A stretch of 64,000 nucleotides of DNA from Pseudomonas sp. UBA1879. Lineage in GTDB: Bacteria > Pseudomonadota > Gammaproteobacteria > Pseudomonadales > Pseudomonadaceae. Under the pieces are notes generated by a model. It was not told the origin of the DNA. It saw only the letters and a program-made list of their open reading frames with translations, and did no database searches. Shown piece after piece: positions 9,582 through 18,966 of this stretch (position 1 is its first letter; the number at the start of each line of letters is the position of its first letter). A program made the translations under genes and the position numbers. The DNA is taken from the NCBI RefSeq assembly GCF_002338065.1, contig NZ_DDHJ01000021.1, forward strand, positions 62,001 to 126,000. Reading direction: 5' to 3'.

Positions 9582-9616
9582 ACGTCTTGAAGCCCTCAAG
9601 CACAACTTCAAGACGT
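9582..9616. promoter_or_regulatory. Inverted repeat, probable relBE operator
   Basis: Perfect 11-bp arms ACGTCTTGAAG and CTTCAAGACGT separated by 13 bp, upstream of the minus-strand relBE pair. A second shorter palindrome CTTGA-AGCCC-TCAAG overlaps it. No T-run follows on the minus strand, so operator is favoured over terminator. Confidence 0.55.
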
Positions 9617-9636
9617 CGGACGGCATATCGTAATCT

Positions 9637-10386
9637 TCACCAAACCGGCAACCCCTTCAAATACCCCGCTTCGATCTTGCCCACTGTCCCGTTCGCTTCC
9701 AGGGTGTTGATAGCGGTTCTGAGGCGTTCGACGATTTGCGGGTCGCAGTCCTTGGAGCAGGCGAGGTAGAGGTCTGCAGTCATCAGCACGCGGCTCATCA
9801 CCAACGGCCGATCGCTGATTTGCCTCCAGATGTAGCGGGTTTCCGGGACCCCGTTGAACCATGCGTCCACGCGTCCCATGAGCAGCATCTGCGCAGGGTT
9901 TTCACCGATTTTCAGCGGGTAGATTTGCGAGGCGGGAAAGCCTTCTTCACGCAAGCGGGCCTCCTGCGCAGTGCCGAGCCCCACGGCGATGAGTTTGAAG
10001 CTTTTCCTGGCTTCGTCGAAAGTGTCGACTCGCTTATCCAAGCTGAAAAACGTGCGATCCATCGTCATCACTGGGGCGATCCAGGTGAAGAGGTTTTCGC
10101 GGCTCTGGCTGCGCGTGAGCGGCGTGATCAGCAGGTCCTTGCCAATGCTGACTTCCCGTTGGCCCCTGGGCCATGGCGGAGAAGCGAACCGGGCGGAATA
10201 CCCGGCCATGGCCATCGCCTGTAACACGATGTCGCCAGCGATGCCGTGTTCGTCTGCCTGACCGAGCATCGTCAGCGGCGGCGCTTCGGGAACGTAGAGA
10301 CCAATGGTCGGAGCGGCGAATGTGACAGATACGCCTGCCAACAGCGCGCTCACAGCGCATCGGATAAAGCGGGAAATCCATTTCAT
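9637..10386 (-). CDS. Periplasmic amino-acid-type substrate-binding protein
   Basis: A 249-residue solute-binding protein of the SBP_bac_3 type with a signal peptide (MKWISRFIRCAVSALLAGVS..FAA, cleavage near residue 25). The body has GLYVPEAPPL, WPRGQREVS and a C-terminal RLRTAINTLEANG. No permease or ATPase gene is adjacent, so it may be an orphan binding protein or sensor input. A TTG start five codons earlier is possible, but ATG at 10386 gives the clean signal peptide. Confidence 0.8.
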   Translation of the reverse strand: MKWISRFIRCAVSALLAGVSVTFAAPTIGLYVPEAPPLTMLGQADEHGIAGDIVLQAMAMAGYSARFASPPWPRGQREVSIGKDLLITPLTRSQSRENLFTWIAPVMTMDRTFFSLDKRVDTFDEARKSFKLIAVGLGTAQEARLREEGFPASQIYPLKIGENPAQMLLMGRVDAWFNGVPETRYIWRQISDRPLVMSRVLMTADLYLACSKDCDPQIVERLRTAINTLEANGTVGKIEAGYLKGLPVW

Positions 10387-10518
10387 GGCAGCAGTGCTCA
10401 AGGTAAATACAGGGCCTGACAGGGCAGGCCTCTTGCCTGGCGCATGAGTCGGTCTGGCTGCCGCTCATGATGTGGCTGAAACGCTACGACATTTATCCGG
10501 CGAGGGCGCTGCGGACGA

Positions 10519-10839
10519 TCAGGTCTTGTTGTGTTCGTTGGTATAGCGACCGCTCAGCTCCCAACCACATTCGAGCAACATGTCGATCCAGTCCTCATAA
10601 GAATCGTCGACGTCGAGCAGATTCATGAATTGATCTTCGATGTGGCAGCGGAACGTCTGTTCTTCAACGTTCCACTCGACATCACGAATTCGCCACGCGC
10701 GTTGATCGGGCAATTGAATGTTCAAGCCGTGGAACGGCACGAATGGCAGCTCGACTTCGAACAGGAGCTTCGACCATTCGGAAGAGATTTCAGGGGTCTG
10801 ATGAGTCCAGACATATTTGATCAATCGGACGTTGTGCAC
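10519..10839 (-). CDS. Hypothetical protein
   Basis: A 106-residue acidic protein rich in Trp (WTHQTPEISSEW, WRIRDVEWNVEEQTF). It starts with GTG at 10839, preceded by AGAAGG at good spacing. No membrane segment or known motif. It looks like a conserved Pseudomonas protein of unknown function; I do not recognise the family. Confidence 0.65.
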   Translation of the reverse strand: MHNVRLIKYVWTHQTPEISSEWSKLLFEVELPFVPFHGLNIQLPDQRAWRIRDVEWNVEEQTFRCHIEDQFMNLLDVDDSYEDWIDMLLECGWELSGRYTNEHNKT

Positions 10840-11189
10840 AGTTGGACCTTCTCTGGTGTTTCAGGTGGCAAGCCACGGTCGCCTTGATCGAAGACGCGAG
10901 CCCGTCGGAATGCCTATACGTTACTAGAAGGGCGCGTGATCGGGGAGGGGGCGCGTGAGATCGCTGCCGCAGAGCTTCGGGCGTGCGAGGCTTGTAGGTC
11001 ATCGTTGACGACGAATGGTGGGTCGACGAGGGTTTTTGAGTCAGCTATGGAAGACCGTCTGGCAGAATCCGGGGCTGCAGAAGATCCACGTCTACCCTTT
11101 GGAGTCGTTCAAATTCCTGTTCTGGTGGTGTGATAGCCAGCCGTCGTTTTACGTATATGCTGGGCAGGCCCCGTGGCCGAGACCTGCCC
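10840..11189. other. Intergenic stretch without a supported gene
   Basis: About 350 bp between a minus-strand gene start and a plus-strand LysR gene start, so it should hold both promoters. Short open readings here lack ribosome sites and family features. No repeat or RNA was recognised. Confidence 0.5.
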
Positions 11190-12101
11190 ATGCTTCACAA
11201 AAATCTCATTCGTCGCCTTGACCTGATCACCCTCAAGCTGTTCGTGGCCGTTCACGAGGAAGGCACGCTGACCCGTGCCGCAGCGCGCGAGACCATTGCT
11301 GTATCGGCTGCCAGCAAGCGGCTGATGGAGCTTGAAGAGGTTTTGGGCATTGGGCTGTTTGTGCGCAATGCCAAGGGCATGGTGCTGACCGCTGCCGGGG
11401 AAACCTTGTTGCACCACGCGCGGCGCATGTTGTTCGACCTCGAAAAGATGGGCCTTGAACTCGATGAGCACCGGCAAGGCATGCGCGGCTATGTACGCAT
11501 GTTGGCTAACCTGTCGGCGATCATTCAGTTCCTTCCGGAAGACCTGCACGACTTCACCATCAGCCATGAACGGGTCAAGGTCGATCTGGAAGAGCGACCT
11601 AGCACCGGCGTGGTTCAAGGGTTAATCGACGGTGTTGCTGATATCGGCATCTGTTCGGAAGACACCGATGTTCAGGGCCTCTACAGCGTGCCGTACAAGC
11701 CCGACGAATTGGTCGTGGTCATGCGTCCCGACCATGCACTGGCTCAACGGGATCACGTCGCTTTCGAAGACACACTGGACAGTGATCACATCGGGCTGCA
11801 CGCCGCCAGCTCCATCAACATGCGCACCCACACGGCAGCGCGCTCCCATGGCAAGCCTCTACGCGTGCGTATTCATGTTCCGGGTTTCGACGCGATGTGC
11901 CGGATGGTGCAGGCGAACATGGGAATTGGGGTCCTGCCGCGTAAGGCGTTTGATTTGTTGGGCACACCTTTGGGCCTGACAGCCGTAGGCTTGAGCGATG
12001 CGTGGGCAAAACGCACGTTGATTTTGGTGGTGCGCGACAAGGCCGCGTTATCCCCGGTCAGCCTCTTACTGTTCGATCACCTGCAGCAGCACCGTCGCTA
12101 G
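11190..12101 (+). CDS. LysR-family transcriptional regulator
   Basis: A 303-residue regulator. Residues 8-66 are the LysR helix-turn-helix (LDLITLKLFVAVHEEGTLTR, ASKRLMELEEVLG); residues about 95-300 form the effector-binding domain. ATG at 11190 places the helix-turn-helix at the usual distance from the N-terminus, so longer readings from 11130 or 11157 are disfavoured. It directly precedes the CoA-transferase/HMG-CoA-lyase/MFS genes on the same strand and probably activates them in response to the pathway substrate. Confidence 0.92.
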   Translation: MLHKNLIRRLDLITLKLFVAVHEEGTLTRAAARETIAVSAASKRLMELEEVLGIGLFVRNAKGMVLTAAGETLLHHARRMLFDLEKMGLELDEHRQGMRGYVRMLANLSAIIQFLPEDLHDFTISHERVKVDLEERPSTGVVQGLIDGVADIGICSEDTDVQGLYSVPYKPDELVVVMRPDHALAQRDHVAFEDTLDSDHIGLHAASSINMRTHTAARSHGKPLRVRIHVPGFDAMCRMVQANMGIGVLPRKAFDLLGTPLGLTAVGLSDAWAKRTLILVVRDKAALSPVSLLLFDHLQQHRR

Positions 12102-12120
12102 CGTTCGCGTTTCGCGAACG
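12102..12120. promoter_or_regulatory. 19-bp palindrome between regulator and operon
   Basis: CGTTCGCG-TTT-CGCGAACG is a perfect 8-bp inverted repeat beginning right after the LysR stop and 85 bp upstream of the CoA-transferase start. It could be the LysR binding site, or a weak terminator lacking a T-run. Confidence 0.5.
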
Positions 12121-12205
12121 ATGCTTGCCAACATACGGTTGGATTTGCGAAACCCCGGTCCTCTAGTCTTGGTTACAAATTCCAAGAAACACTGAGGTAT
12201 CCGCT

Positions 12206-13399
12206 ATGACAGGCCCCCTGAACGGTGTGCGCGTAATTGAAATCGGCACACTGATCGCAGCGCCCTTCGCCGCACGCCTGATGGGCGAGTTCGGCGCCGA
12301 GGTGATCAAGATCGAATCCATGGGACAGGGTGACCCGCTTCGTAAATGGCGAAAGCTGCACGAAGGCACTTCGCTCTGGTGGTATCTCCAGTCTCGGAAC
12401 AAAAAATCCCTGTCGCTGAACCTCAAATCCCCCGAAGGCATCGAGATCGTCAAACGTCTGGCCGAAAGCGCCGACCTGTTGATCGAAAACCTGCGCCCTG
12501 GCGCGCTGGAAAAACTTGGTCTTGGCTGGGATGTCCTACACGCGTTAAACCCCAAGCTGACGCTGGTGCGTATCTCGGGCTACGGCCAATCCGGTCCTTA
12601 CCGTGATCGTCCGGGCTTTGGTGCCATTGGCGAGGCCATGGGCGGCATTCGTTACACCACCGGCACCCCCGGTTCGCCTCCGGCGCGAGTCGGTGTGAGC
12701 CTGGGTGATTCACTGGCCTCGATGCACGCTGTGATGGGCGCGCTGATGTCGTTGCTGCGGGTGAAAACCGGGCAAGGCAATGGCCAGATCGTCGACGTTT
12801 CGCTGGTCGAAAGCGTGTTCAACGTCATGGAAAGCCTGGTGCCGGAATACGACATGCTTGGCCATGTTCGTGAGCGTACCGGCGGTGCACTGCCCGGCAT
12901 CGCACCGTCCAACACTTACCCGACTGCTGATGGCGCATTTGTCGTGATCGCCGGCAACAGCGATCCGATTTTCAAGCGCCTGATGCACACCATTGACCGT
13001 CCTGATCTGGCTGAAGCCCCTGAGCTTGCGCAGAACGACGGCCGTGCCGCGCAGAGCGGGATGCTAGATGCGGTGATCAGTGCCTGGTCGTCCAGCTTGC
13101 CTATCGACGACGTCCTTGGGGCGCTTGAACAGGCGGAAGTGCCCGCCGGCCGCATTTATAACGTCGCTGACATTGTGGCCGACTCTCACTATCAGGCGCG
13201 CGAGATGATCCTCGACGCGCAGCTGCCCGGCGGCGCCAACGTGAAAATGCCCGGCATCGTGCCCAAACTCTCTGAAACACCGGGTTCGGTGAACTGGCAA
13301 GGCCCTGCCTTGGGGCAACACACTGACAGCGTCCTGAGCGATTTGGGCCTGACCGCTGCCGATATCGCACAACTCAAAACAGAGGGGGTGGTGCAATGA
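12206..13399 (+). CDS. CaiB/BaiF family CoA-transferase
   Basis: A 397-residue class III CoA-transferase. It shows the family N-terminus (GVRVIEIGTLIAAPFAARL), NKKSLSLNLKSPEG, and GVSLGDSLASMHAVMGAL holding the catalytic aspartate (GD). It moves CoA from a donor acyl-CoA to a carboxylic acid. The stop overlaps the next start by 4 bp, so it is translationally coupled to the lyase; it likely activates the acid that the lyase then cleaves. Confidence 0.93.
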   Translation: MTGPLNGVRVIEIGTLIAAPFAARLMGEFGAEVIKIESMGQGDPLRKWRKLHEGTSLWWYLQSRNKKSLSLNLKSPEGIEIVKRLAESADLLIENLRPGALEKLGLGWDVLHALNPKLTLVRISGYGQSGPYRDRPGFGAIGEAMGGIRYTTGTPGSPPARVGVSLGDSLASMHAVMGALMSLLRVKTGQGNGQIVDVSLVESVFNVMESLVPEYDMLGHVRERTGGALPGIAPSNTYPTADGAFVVIAGNSDPIFKRLMHTIDRPDLAEAPELAQNDGRAAQSGMLDAVISAWSSSLPIDDVLGALEQAEVPAGRIYNVADIVADSHYQAREMILDAQLPGGANVKMPGIVPKLSETPGSVNWQGPALGQHTDSVLSDLGLTAADIAQLKTEGVVQ

Positions 13400-14334
13400 T
13401 CACCGACTTTTCCGAGCGTTTGATCGTCCAGGAAGTTTCGCCGCGCGACGGTTTGCAAATCGAGCCCACTTGGGTCGAAACACCCGACAAAATCGAGCTC
13501 ATTGATCAGCTTTCTCTGGCCGGTTTCAGCCGCATCGAGGCCGGTTCTTTTGTCTCGCCCAAGGCTATTCCCGCGCTGCGTGACGGCGACGAGGTGTTTC
13601 GCGGGATCCGCCGTCATCCGAATGTGATCTACGTGTCGCTGATTCCCAACCTCAAAGGCGCACAACGCGCAGTGGGTGCGGGCGCCGATGAACTGAACCT
13701 CGTCATGTCCGCTAGCCAGACCCACAACCTGGCGAACATGCGCATGCGTTGCGAGCAATCTTTGAACGCGTTTGCGGATGTCGTCTCGTTTGCGGCGGAT
13801 TACCCTGTGAGCCTCAACGGATCGATCGCTACGACCTTCGGTTGCCCGTTCGAAGGCAAGATCGACGAAGACCGCGTGCTGCAGATCGTCGATGCCTATC
13901 TGGAACTGGGCATGCAGGGCATTTCCCTGGCGGATACGACCGGCATGGCCAACCCGCGTCAGGTGCATCGACTGGTGCAACGCGTGCTGACGCGCATACC
14001 GGCATCGGCGCTGACTCTGCACTTCCATAACACCCGCGGGCTGGGGCTTAGCAATGTCCTCGCGGCCTACGAGGCAGGCGCTCGCCGTTTTGATGCGTCG
14101 CTCGGTGGCTTGGGCGGCTGCCCGTTTGCGCCTGGCGCCTCAGGAAACATCTGCACTGAAGACCTTGTGAACATGTGCGAAGAAATGGGGATCGAGACCG
14201 GTATCGATTTGCCGCATCTTCTGAAACTGTCGCGCGGTCTGCCTGCGCTGCTCGGGCATGAAATGCCGGGCCAAGTTGCCAAGGCAGGGCGCAACTGTGA
14301 TTTGCATCCCGCGCCTGAAAATCTGCCTGGCTGA
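13396..14334 (+). CDS. Hydroxymethylglutaryl-CoA lyase-type enzyme
   Basis: A 312-residue TIM-barrel lyase of the HMGL family. Motifs: VSPRDGLQIE near the N-terminus, HFHNTRG with metal-binding histidines, and GGLGGCPFAPGASGN holding the active-site cysteine loop. HMG-CoA lyases give acetoacetate plus acetyl-CoA; close relatives act on similar 3-hydroxy acyl-CoAs. With the coupled CoA-transferase it forms an activate-then-cleave pair, but the true substrate is not fixed by sequence. Confidence 0.92.
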   Translation: MITDFSERLIVQEVSPRDGLQIEPTWVETPDKIELIDQLSLAGFSRIEAGSFVSPKAIPALRDGDEVFRGIRRHPNVIYVSLIPNLKGAQRAVGAGADELNLVMSASQTHNLANMRMRCEQSLNAFADVVSFAADYPVSLNGSIATTFGCPFEGKIDEDRVLQIVDAYLELGMQGISLADTTGMANPRQVHRLVQRVLTRIPASALTLHFHNTRGLGLSNVLAAYEAGARRFDASLGGLGGCPFAPGASGNICTEDLVNMCEEMGIETGIDLPHLLKLSRGLPALLGHEMPGQVAKAGRNCDLHPAPENLPG

Positions 14335-14458
14335 GCTGTCGCGAAGCATCTGTAGCCAAACGCTTGACCGAATACGAACGAATACGCCTCGCCGCGCATT
14401 CGTCCAGACAACAAAAACAATAGGGCTCCCTTTGGGAAGTCCAACTGGAGTGACCGCA

Positions 14459-15793
14459 ATGACTATCTCCGTTCTAAACCCTAATAGCAGCGTCGTCGAC
14501 GTTGTGAACGCTGAGAAAGCCTTGATCCGCAAAGTCGCGTGGCGGCTGATGCCATTGATCATGGTCTGCTACCTGTTCGCATTCTTTGACCGAATCAACA
14601 TCAGCTTCGCCAAGTTTCAGCTGCAAACCGACCTCAGCTTGAGCGACACCGCGTACGGCCTCGGCGCGAGCCTGTTCGTCATCGGTTACGTGCTGTTCGA
14701 GGTGCCGAGCAACATCATGCTCTACAAGGTGGGCGCCCGCCGCTGGATTGCCCGGATCATGATTTCCTGGGGCATCGCGACCGCACTGATGGTGTTCGTC
14801 AACGCTGAATGGCAATTCTACGTGCTGCGTTTCGTCATCGGCGCCATGGAAGCCGGTTTCGCACCCGGCGTACTGTTTTATCTGACGCTGTGGTTCCCGC
14901 AAACCTACCGTGGCCGCATCACATCAATCCTGTTCCTCGCATCGGCATTTGCCGGTCTGCTCGGTGCGCCGATCTCCGGTCTGGTGCTGGGCCACATGGA
15001 CGGCGTCATGCAAATGCGCGGTTGGCACTGGCTGTTTCTGCTCGGCGGCTTGCCTTGCATCGCGTTGGGCATCGCTGTGCTCAAGATTCTCAAGGACCGC
15101 GTTTCCGACGCCCATTGGCTGACCGACGCTGAAAAAACCTACCTTTCCAGCCGCATCGCCCAGCATGAGCCCAACCAACATGGCTCGCTGCTGACCGCCC
15201 TGAAAATGCCGGGTTTCCTGATGCTCGGTCTGATCTACTTCCTGATCCAGGTGGCATCCTACGGTCTCAACTTCTGGGCGCCTCAGCTGATTCGCAGCGC
15301 AGGTGTCGAAAGCCCGGTCGTGATCGGCCTGCTCACTGCCATTCCTTATATTTGTGGCGCGATCAGCATGGTCGTGATCGGTCGCCTGTCAGACGCCAGC
15401 GGCGAGCGTCGCAAATTTGTCTGCGGTCTGGTCGTGTTGGGTGCCATCGGCTTCTTCAGCGCAGGGATTTTTGCTCAGCACACCAGCATGCTTATCCTCT
15501 CACTGGCCATGCTCGGTGGCGGCATCGTCGCCTCCATCCCGGCATTCTGGACCCTGCCACCGAAACTGCTGGCCGGCGCAGGCGCAGGCGCGGCGGGCGG
15601 CATCGCGCTGATCAACACCCTCGGCCAATTCGGCGGCATCGTCAGCCCGATCATGGTCGGCAGCATCAAGGACATGACAGGCAGCACCACGCCGGCGCTG
15701 TACGTGATTGGCGTCACTAGCGTGATCGCGGCAGGTTTGTTGTTGTGGGCGTTGCCCGAGAAGTTGCGGACGTTGGACAAGAATCACGACTGA
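14459..15793 (+). CDS. MFS transporter, anion:cation symporter type
   Basis: A 444-residue permease with about 12 membrane helices. The N-terminus has the ACS-family signature around the first helix (MVCYLFAFFDRINISFAK) and GYVLFEVPSNIMLYKVGARRWIARI. CTGGAG lies 8 nt before the ATG at 14459; a longer in-frame reading back to 14258 overlaps the lyase and is rejected. Third gene of the operon; it probably imports the acid used by the two enzymes upstream. Confidence 0.92.
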   Translation: MTISVLNPNSSVVDVVNAEKALIRKVAWRLMPLIMVCYLFAFFDRINISFAKFQLQTDLSLSDTAYGLGASLFVIGYVLFEVPSNIMLYKVGARRWIARIMISWGIATALMVFVNAEWQFYVLRFVIGAMEAGFAPGVLFYLTLWFPQTYRGRITSILFLASAFAGLLGAPISGLVLGHMDGVMQMRGWHWLFLLGGLPCIALGIAVLKILKDRVSDAHWLTDAEKTYLSSRIAQHEPNQHGSLLTALKMPGFLMLGLIYFLIQVASYGLNFWAPQLIRSAGVESPVVIGLLTAIPYICGAISMVVIGRLSDASGERRKFVCGLVVLGAIGFFSAGIFAQHTSMLILSLAMLGGGIVASIPAFWTLPPKLLAGAGAGAAGGIALINTLGQFGGIVSPIMVGSIKDMTGSTTPALYVIGVTSVIAAGLLLWALPEKLRTLDKNHD

Positions 15794-15799
15794 CACGTG

Positions 15800-15831
15800 A
15801 AAGCTGCGCCTGACGCCAGGCGCAGCTTTTT
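15800..15831. terminator. Terminator between MFS and DUF3597 genes
   Basis: A perfect stem AAGCTGCGCCTG / CAGGCGCAGCTT with a 4-nt loop followed by TTTT. It lies between convergent genes. Confidence 0.9.
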
Positions 15832-15866
15832 GCGCAGGTATAAGTCTGCACCGTGTCGTTCGGGCG

Positions 15867-16226
15867 TTATCCCTGCGTCGCCTTGTTCAATACGGCTTTA
15901 TGCAACGCGATGTTCTGCTCCGGCGTACCCTCATAGGACGAAATGCCGACTTCCTCGGCCAACTTCTTCCGATTCTCCATGCTGCTGTCGAGGTTCAATG
16001 CCTTGAGCAGGTCAACGATGGACGACTGGGGATTCAGCCCTGGATTGCCCTCCTTCAACTTCGTAATTTCGGCGCTGAGTTGATCAGGCGTAGGCTGACT
16101 ACTTGCTCCAGAAGAGGGCGACGCGCTCCCCGCCGTGGGCGCAGTCGACGCATCGGGCGATGCCGGCGTGCTGGCGTTGGCTGTCCCAAACCCGAGTTTT
16201 TCAAGAATGCTGCTGATGATACTCAT
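15867..16226 (-). CDS. DUF3597 domain protein
   Basis: A 119-residue protein. The N-terminal SIISSILEKLGFG and the C-terminal VDLLKALNLDSSMENRKKLAEE match DUF3597 (a lysozyme-like-helical small domain of unknown role). A low-complexity Ala/Ser/Pro/Thr linker covers residues 18-45. No signal peptide. It stands alone. Confidence 0.88.
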   Translation of the reverse strand: MSIISSILEKLGFGTANASTPASPDASTAPTAGSASPSSGASSQPTPDQLSAEITKLKEGNPGLNPQSSIVDLLKALNLDSSMENRKKLAEEVGISSYEGTPEQNIALHKAVLNKATQG

Positions 16227-16238
16227 GGTAAGTCCCTT

Positions 16239-16683
16239 TTATAGATGATCGAACTTTGCAGGAGATGGCTGACAGGCGAATGCCTGTCGGTTCAAGGTCA
16301 CCCTCTGCGTCGTAGCGGCAGCCGACAGGTCGTCACAAAAACCAAATGGACGGAAGCCCGCACAAGGTGCCGATGCCCCAGATACCCGCCTTGGAGCTGA
16401 TACTTGAGCGGGACGGTCTAAACGTCTTCCATCGCTGGAAATGGGATCGTCACTGCCTCGTGCGTAGGAACTGCCCATAAAACGTGTGGCATATCAGTCA
16501 TGTGCAGCGTAGCCGCTATTCACTGGAGTGGTAGGGGGAGCGTTCGGTTCCGGCTGCACGCGGGCTCATCGGGATATCGGACGAGCGGCAACGCTGGTTC
16601 TTGCGGAGCAGGGGGACAGGGCGACGTGTCGACACACTTGATGCCCGCGTTCAGTCTGCACAAGCGGAGTCGTTGCTAGTGGC
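16239..16683. other. Intergenic stretch without a supported gene
   Basis: About 445 bp between two minus-strand genes. Only a short reading of odd composition with no ribosome site is open. No repeat, RNA or terminator was recognised. Confidence 0.5.
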
Positions 16684-17457
16684 TCACTTGGGCATGTATC
16701 TGGACTGCCATCTGCGCGGGATCGCCGCCGACGCAATCCCGACCCCTAACGTGATAACGCCGCTGATGACCATGGCCTTGAACGCAAATGTGTGGGCCAT
16801 GGCGCCTCCGACTATGGCGCCAATCAGCATGCCGCCCCACGGCACGAGCTGCACACGCCAACCGATCCGGTGTTGCCCCAGAAGCGCACGGCCCAATCCC
16901 CGCCCAAACCTCGACAAGGCCCCGGTGACGTACGTCAGTCCAATGGGCAAACCATTCACTTCTTCGACGACCGCGTTGATCATTCCCATGGCCAACACTG
17001 CTAAAAGCGGGGCTATCAAATGCTCGCCGAGCATTCCGCCAGTGATCAGCAAAAGTCCAATGCAAAAGAGCAAGGGCCACGCTCGACGCCCACTGAAGGT
17101 TGCAGCGACCACGCCCAAGGCATTTCCCACGACGAATGCCGCGATGAGCACGGCAATATGGATAGCCAGGACAACGTTGCTCGTACTCAGCGACACCGCA
17201 AGGCGTGTGGTATTGCCGCTCATGAATGAAACGAAGTCGCCCGTGACCATGAAACTGACTGAGTCCGTCATACCGGCGATGAACGAGAGGCTGGCCACGA
17301 AGTAAAGACCGATCCGTCCACGCAGTCGCGACAACCGCTGGGCTTTGGCGCCGGTGTACCGGGACTCTGGAAGCACTGCGACCTCGGCTGTGTAGAGATT
17401 CGTGACAACGTGCCCTGCATGTGATTGGCAGGCGCTGCATTCCGGTCTAAGCCCCAC
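16684..17457 (-). CDS. YoaK/DUF1275 family membrane protein
   Basis: A 257-residue integral membrane protein with about six helices. The first membrane segment has the family hallmark GMTDSVSFMVTGDFVSFMSGNTTRLA; GNALGVVAATFSGRR and PIGLTYVTGALSRFGRGLG follow. Function of the family is unknown (transporter-like). The first 40 residues are poorly conserved in character, so the true start may be further in than 17457. Confidence 0.85.
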   Translation of the reverse strand: MGLRPECSACQSHAGHVVTNLYTAEVAVLPESRYTGAKAQRLSRLRGRIGLYFVASLSFIAGMTDSVSFMVTGDFVSFMSGNTTRLAVSLSTSNVVLAIHIAVLIAAFVVGNALGVVAATFSGRRAWPLLFCIGLLLITGGMLGEHLIAPLLAVLAMGMINAVVEEVNGLPIGLTYVTGALSRFGRGLGRALLGQHRIGWRVQLVPWGGMLIGAIVGGAMAHTFAFKAMVISGVITLGVGIASAAIPRRWQSRYMPK

Positions 17458-17494
17458 GGCGCCATGCCGGGATGTGTTCCTGCATCATGCAGCG

Positions 17495-18805
17495 TCAGAG
17501 ATTTTTAGCGAACTTCTCCACCGCATCGACGACTTCACGGGCACCGCCTTGAATCTCGAGAATGACGTTCCCCGCCTGCTGAGCCAGCTCTAAGCCCTGC
17601 TCTGCCTGATTTCGGCTACTGGCCATATCAAGCACCGCCTGCTCAACGAGCGCCTGGTTCTTCTGCACAACGGTGACAATTTCTTCGGTCGCTGCGCTGG
17701 TACGGGCCGCCAGATGCCTGACTTCGTCCGCGACCACCGCAAAGCCTCGTCCCTGTTCCCCGGCCCGAGCGGCTTCGATCGCCGCATTGAGCGCCAGAAG
17801 GTTGGTCTGCTGTGCGATGCTGCCGATGGTTTGGACGATTGAGCTGATCAGCAGCGACTGTTTTCCAAGTGCCTCGACGCCTTCGGAAGCAGAGGTCACC
17901 TCGCCGACGATCTTGTTCATCGTGTCCACCGTTTCCTGCACAACCTGAGCGCCACGCTTGGCCGACACATCGGTATTTTGGGAAACCTCGTAAGCGGTGT
18001 TAGCCGCTGCTCCGACTTCGGCTTCCCCCTGAACCTGATCCGTGATTTCAGTCGCAAACTTCACGATCTTATAAAGCTGCCCGCGGGTGTCGTGGACCGG
18101 GTTGTAGGTCGCCTCCAGCCATATTTCTCGACCTGCGCTGTTGAGTCGTTTGAATCGCCCGGCGACAAATTGGCCCGAGCGCAAGCGTTTCCAAAACTCC
18201 GCGTATTCCTGTGAACCGGCATAGGACGGTTCGCAGAAAAGGCTGTGGTGTTTGCCTGAAATTTGATTCAAGTCGTATCCCACGGCACCCAGAAAGTTCG
18301 AATTTGCCGTGAGGATCTTGCCCGTCAGATCAAACTCGATCACCGCCGTAGAGCGCAGAAGCGCGTTGATGAACTCTTCGTTTTCCCGCGCTTTGTTGAC
18401 GAGTGCGGTCACTTCCGAGCCATAGCAGGTCATATGCGTGACGTTGCCTTGCTCATCCTTCAAAGGGCACCAGGATGCACGGGTCCACACCAGATTTCCG
18501 TCGCCCGCAATGTACCGGTACTCATCCGTGACGCCTTGCCCGCGCGCCATCGCACTTATGAAGTTCCTGTAGCAAGGCAGCTCCTTGACGTAATCCGGGG
18601 TAATGGTCCCCAGCGCCGCCCCAATAAGCTTTTCGCTCGGGACGCCAATAAAGCTGGCGAAGCGCTCATTGATGTGGGTGATGACAAGATCCCGATTCAC
18701 CGTCAAGCGCAACATCTCCGCATCCACAGCGTGCTGATCACTGTGCAGACTGCGCAGCTCGTTTTTTGCCAACGTGAGCTCTTTCTTAAAGGCTGATCCA
18801 AACAT
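17495..18805 (-). CDS. Soluble PAS-PAS methyl-accepting chemotaxis protein, BdlA-like
   Basis: A 436-residue chemoreceptor with no membrane segment. Two PAS domains lie at about 30-140 and 150-270 ([15 protein letters not shown] and [18 protein letters not shown]), followed by an MCP signalling domain whose hairpin tip reads [29 protein letters not shown]. This order and length match the P. aeruginosa biofilm dispersion regulator BdlA. A neighbouring GAF protein could be a sensory partner, but nothing in the sequence proves it. Confidence 0.9.
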   Translation of the reverse strand: MFGSAFKKELTLAKNELRSLHSDQHAVDAEMLRLTVNRDLVITHINERFASFIGVPSEKLIGAALGTITPDYVKELPCYRNFISAMARGQGVTDEYRYIAGDGNLVWTRASWCPLKDEQGNVTHMTCYGSEVTALVNKARENEEFINALLRSTAVIEFDLTGKILTANSNFLGAVGYDLNQISGKHHSLFCEPSYAGSQEYAEFWKRLRSGQFVAGRFKRLNSAGREIWLEATYNPVHDTRGQLYKIVKFATEITDQVQGEAEVGAAANTAYEVSQNTDVSAKRGAQVVQETVDTMNKIVGEVTSASEGVEALGKQSLLISSIVQTIGSIAQQTNLLALNAAIEAARAGEQGRGFAVVADEVRHLAARTSAATEEIVTVVQKNQALVEQAVLDMASSRNQAEQGLELAQQAGNVILEIQGGAREVVDAVEKFAKNL

Positions 18806-18966
18806 AGCGGCGACCGATTTCGTTCAGGGTATCCATAGCTATCGGCATCGCGTGAAAAAGGATGACCCAAACTCACGACCGATCAGACGACCAGCGATGG
18901 AAAACGCTTGTGCGTCGACTGACCGGCCTACAAACCCCCTATCAAGATGCCGGTGCTCACATGCCT

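Noticed and set aside
14258..14458. 67-residue extension of the MFS protein
   Set aside because: Overlaps the HMG-CoA-lyase gene; CTGGAG precedes the ATG at 14459, which starts a normal ACS-family N-terminus.
16601..17305. 234-residue plus-strand reading
   Set aside because: Antisense of the YoaK-type membrane protein; composition rich in Pro/Thr/Met as expected of a shadow frame.
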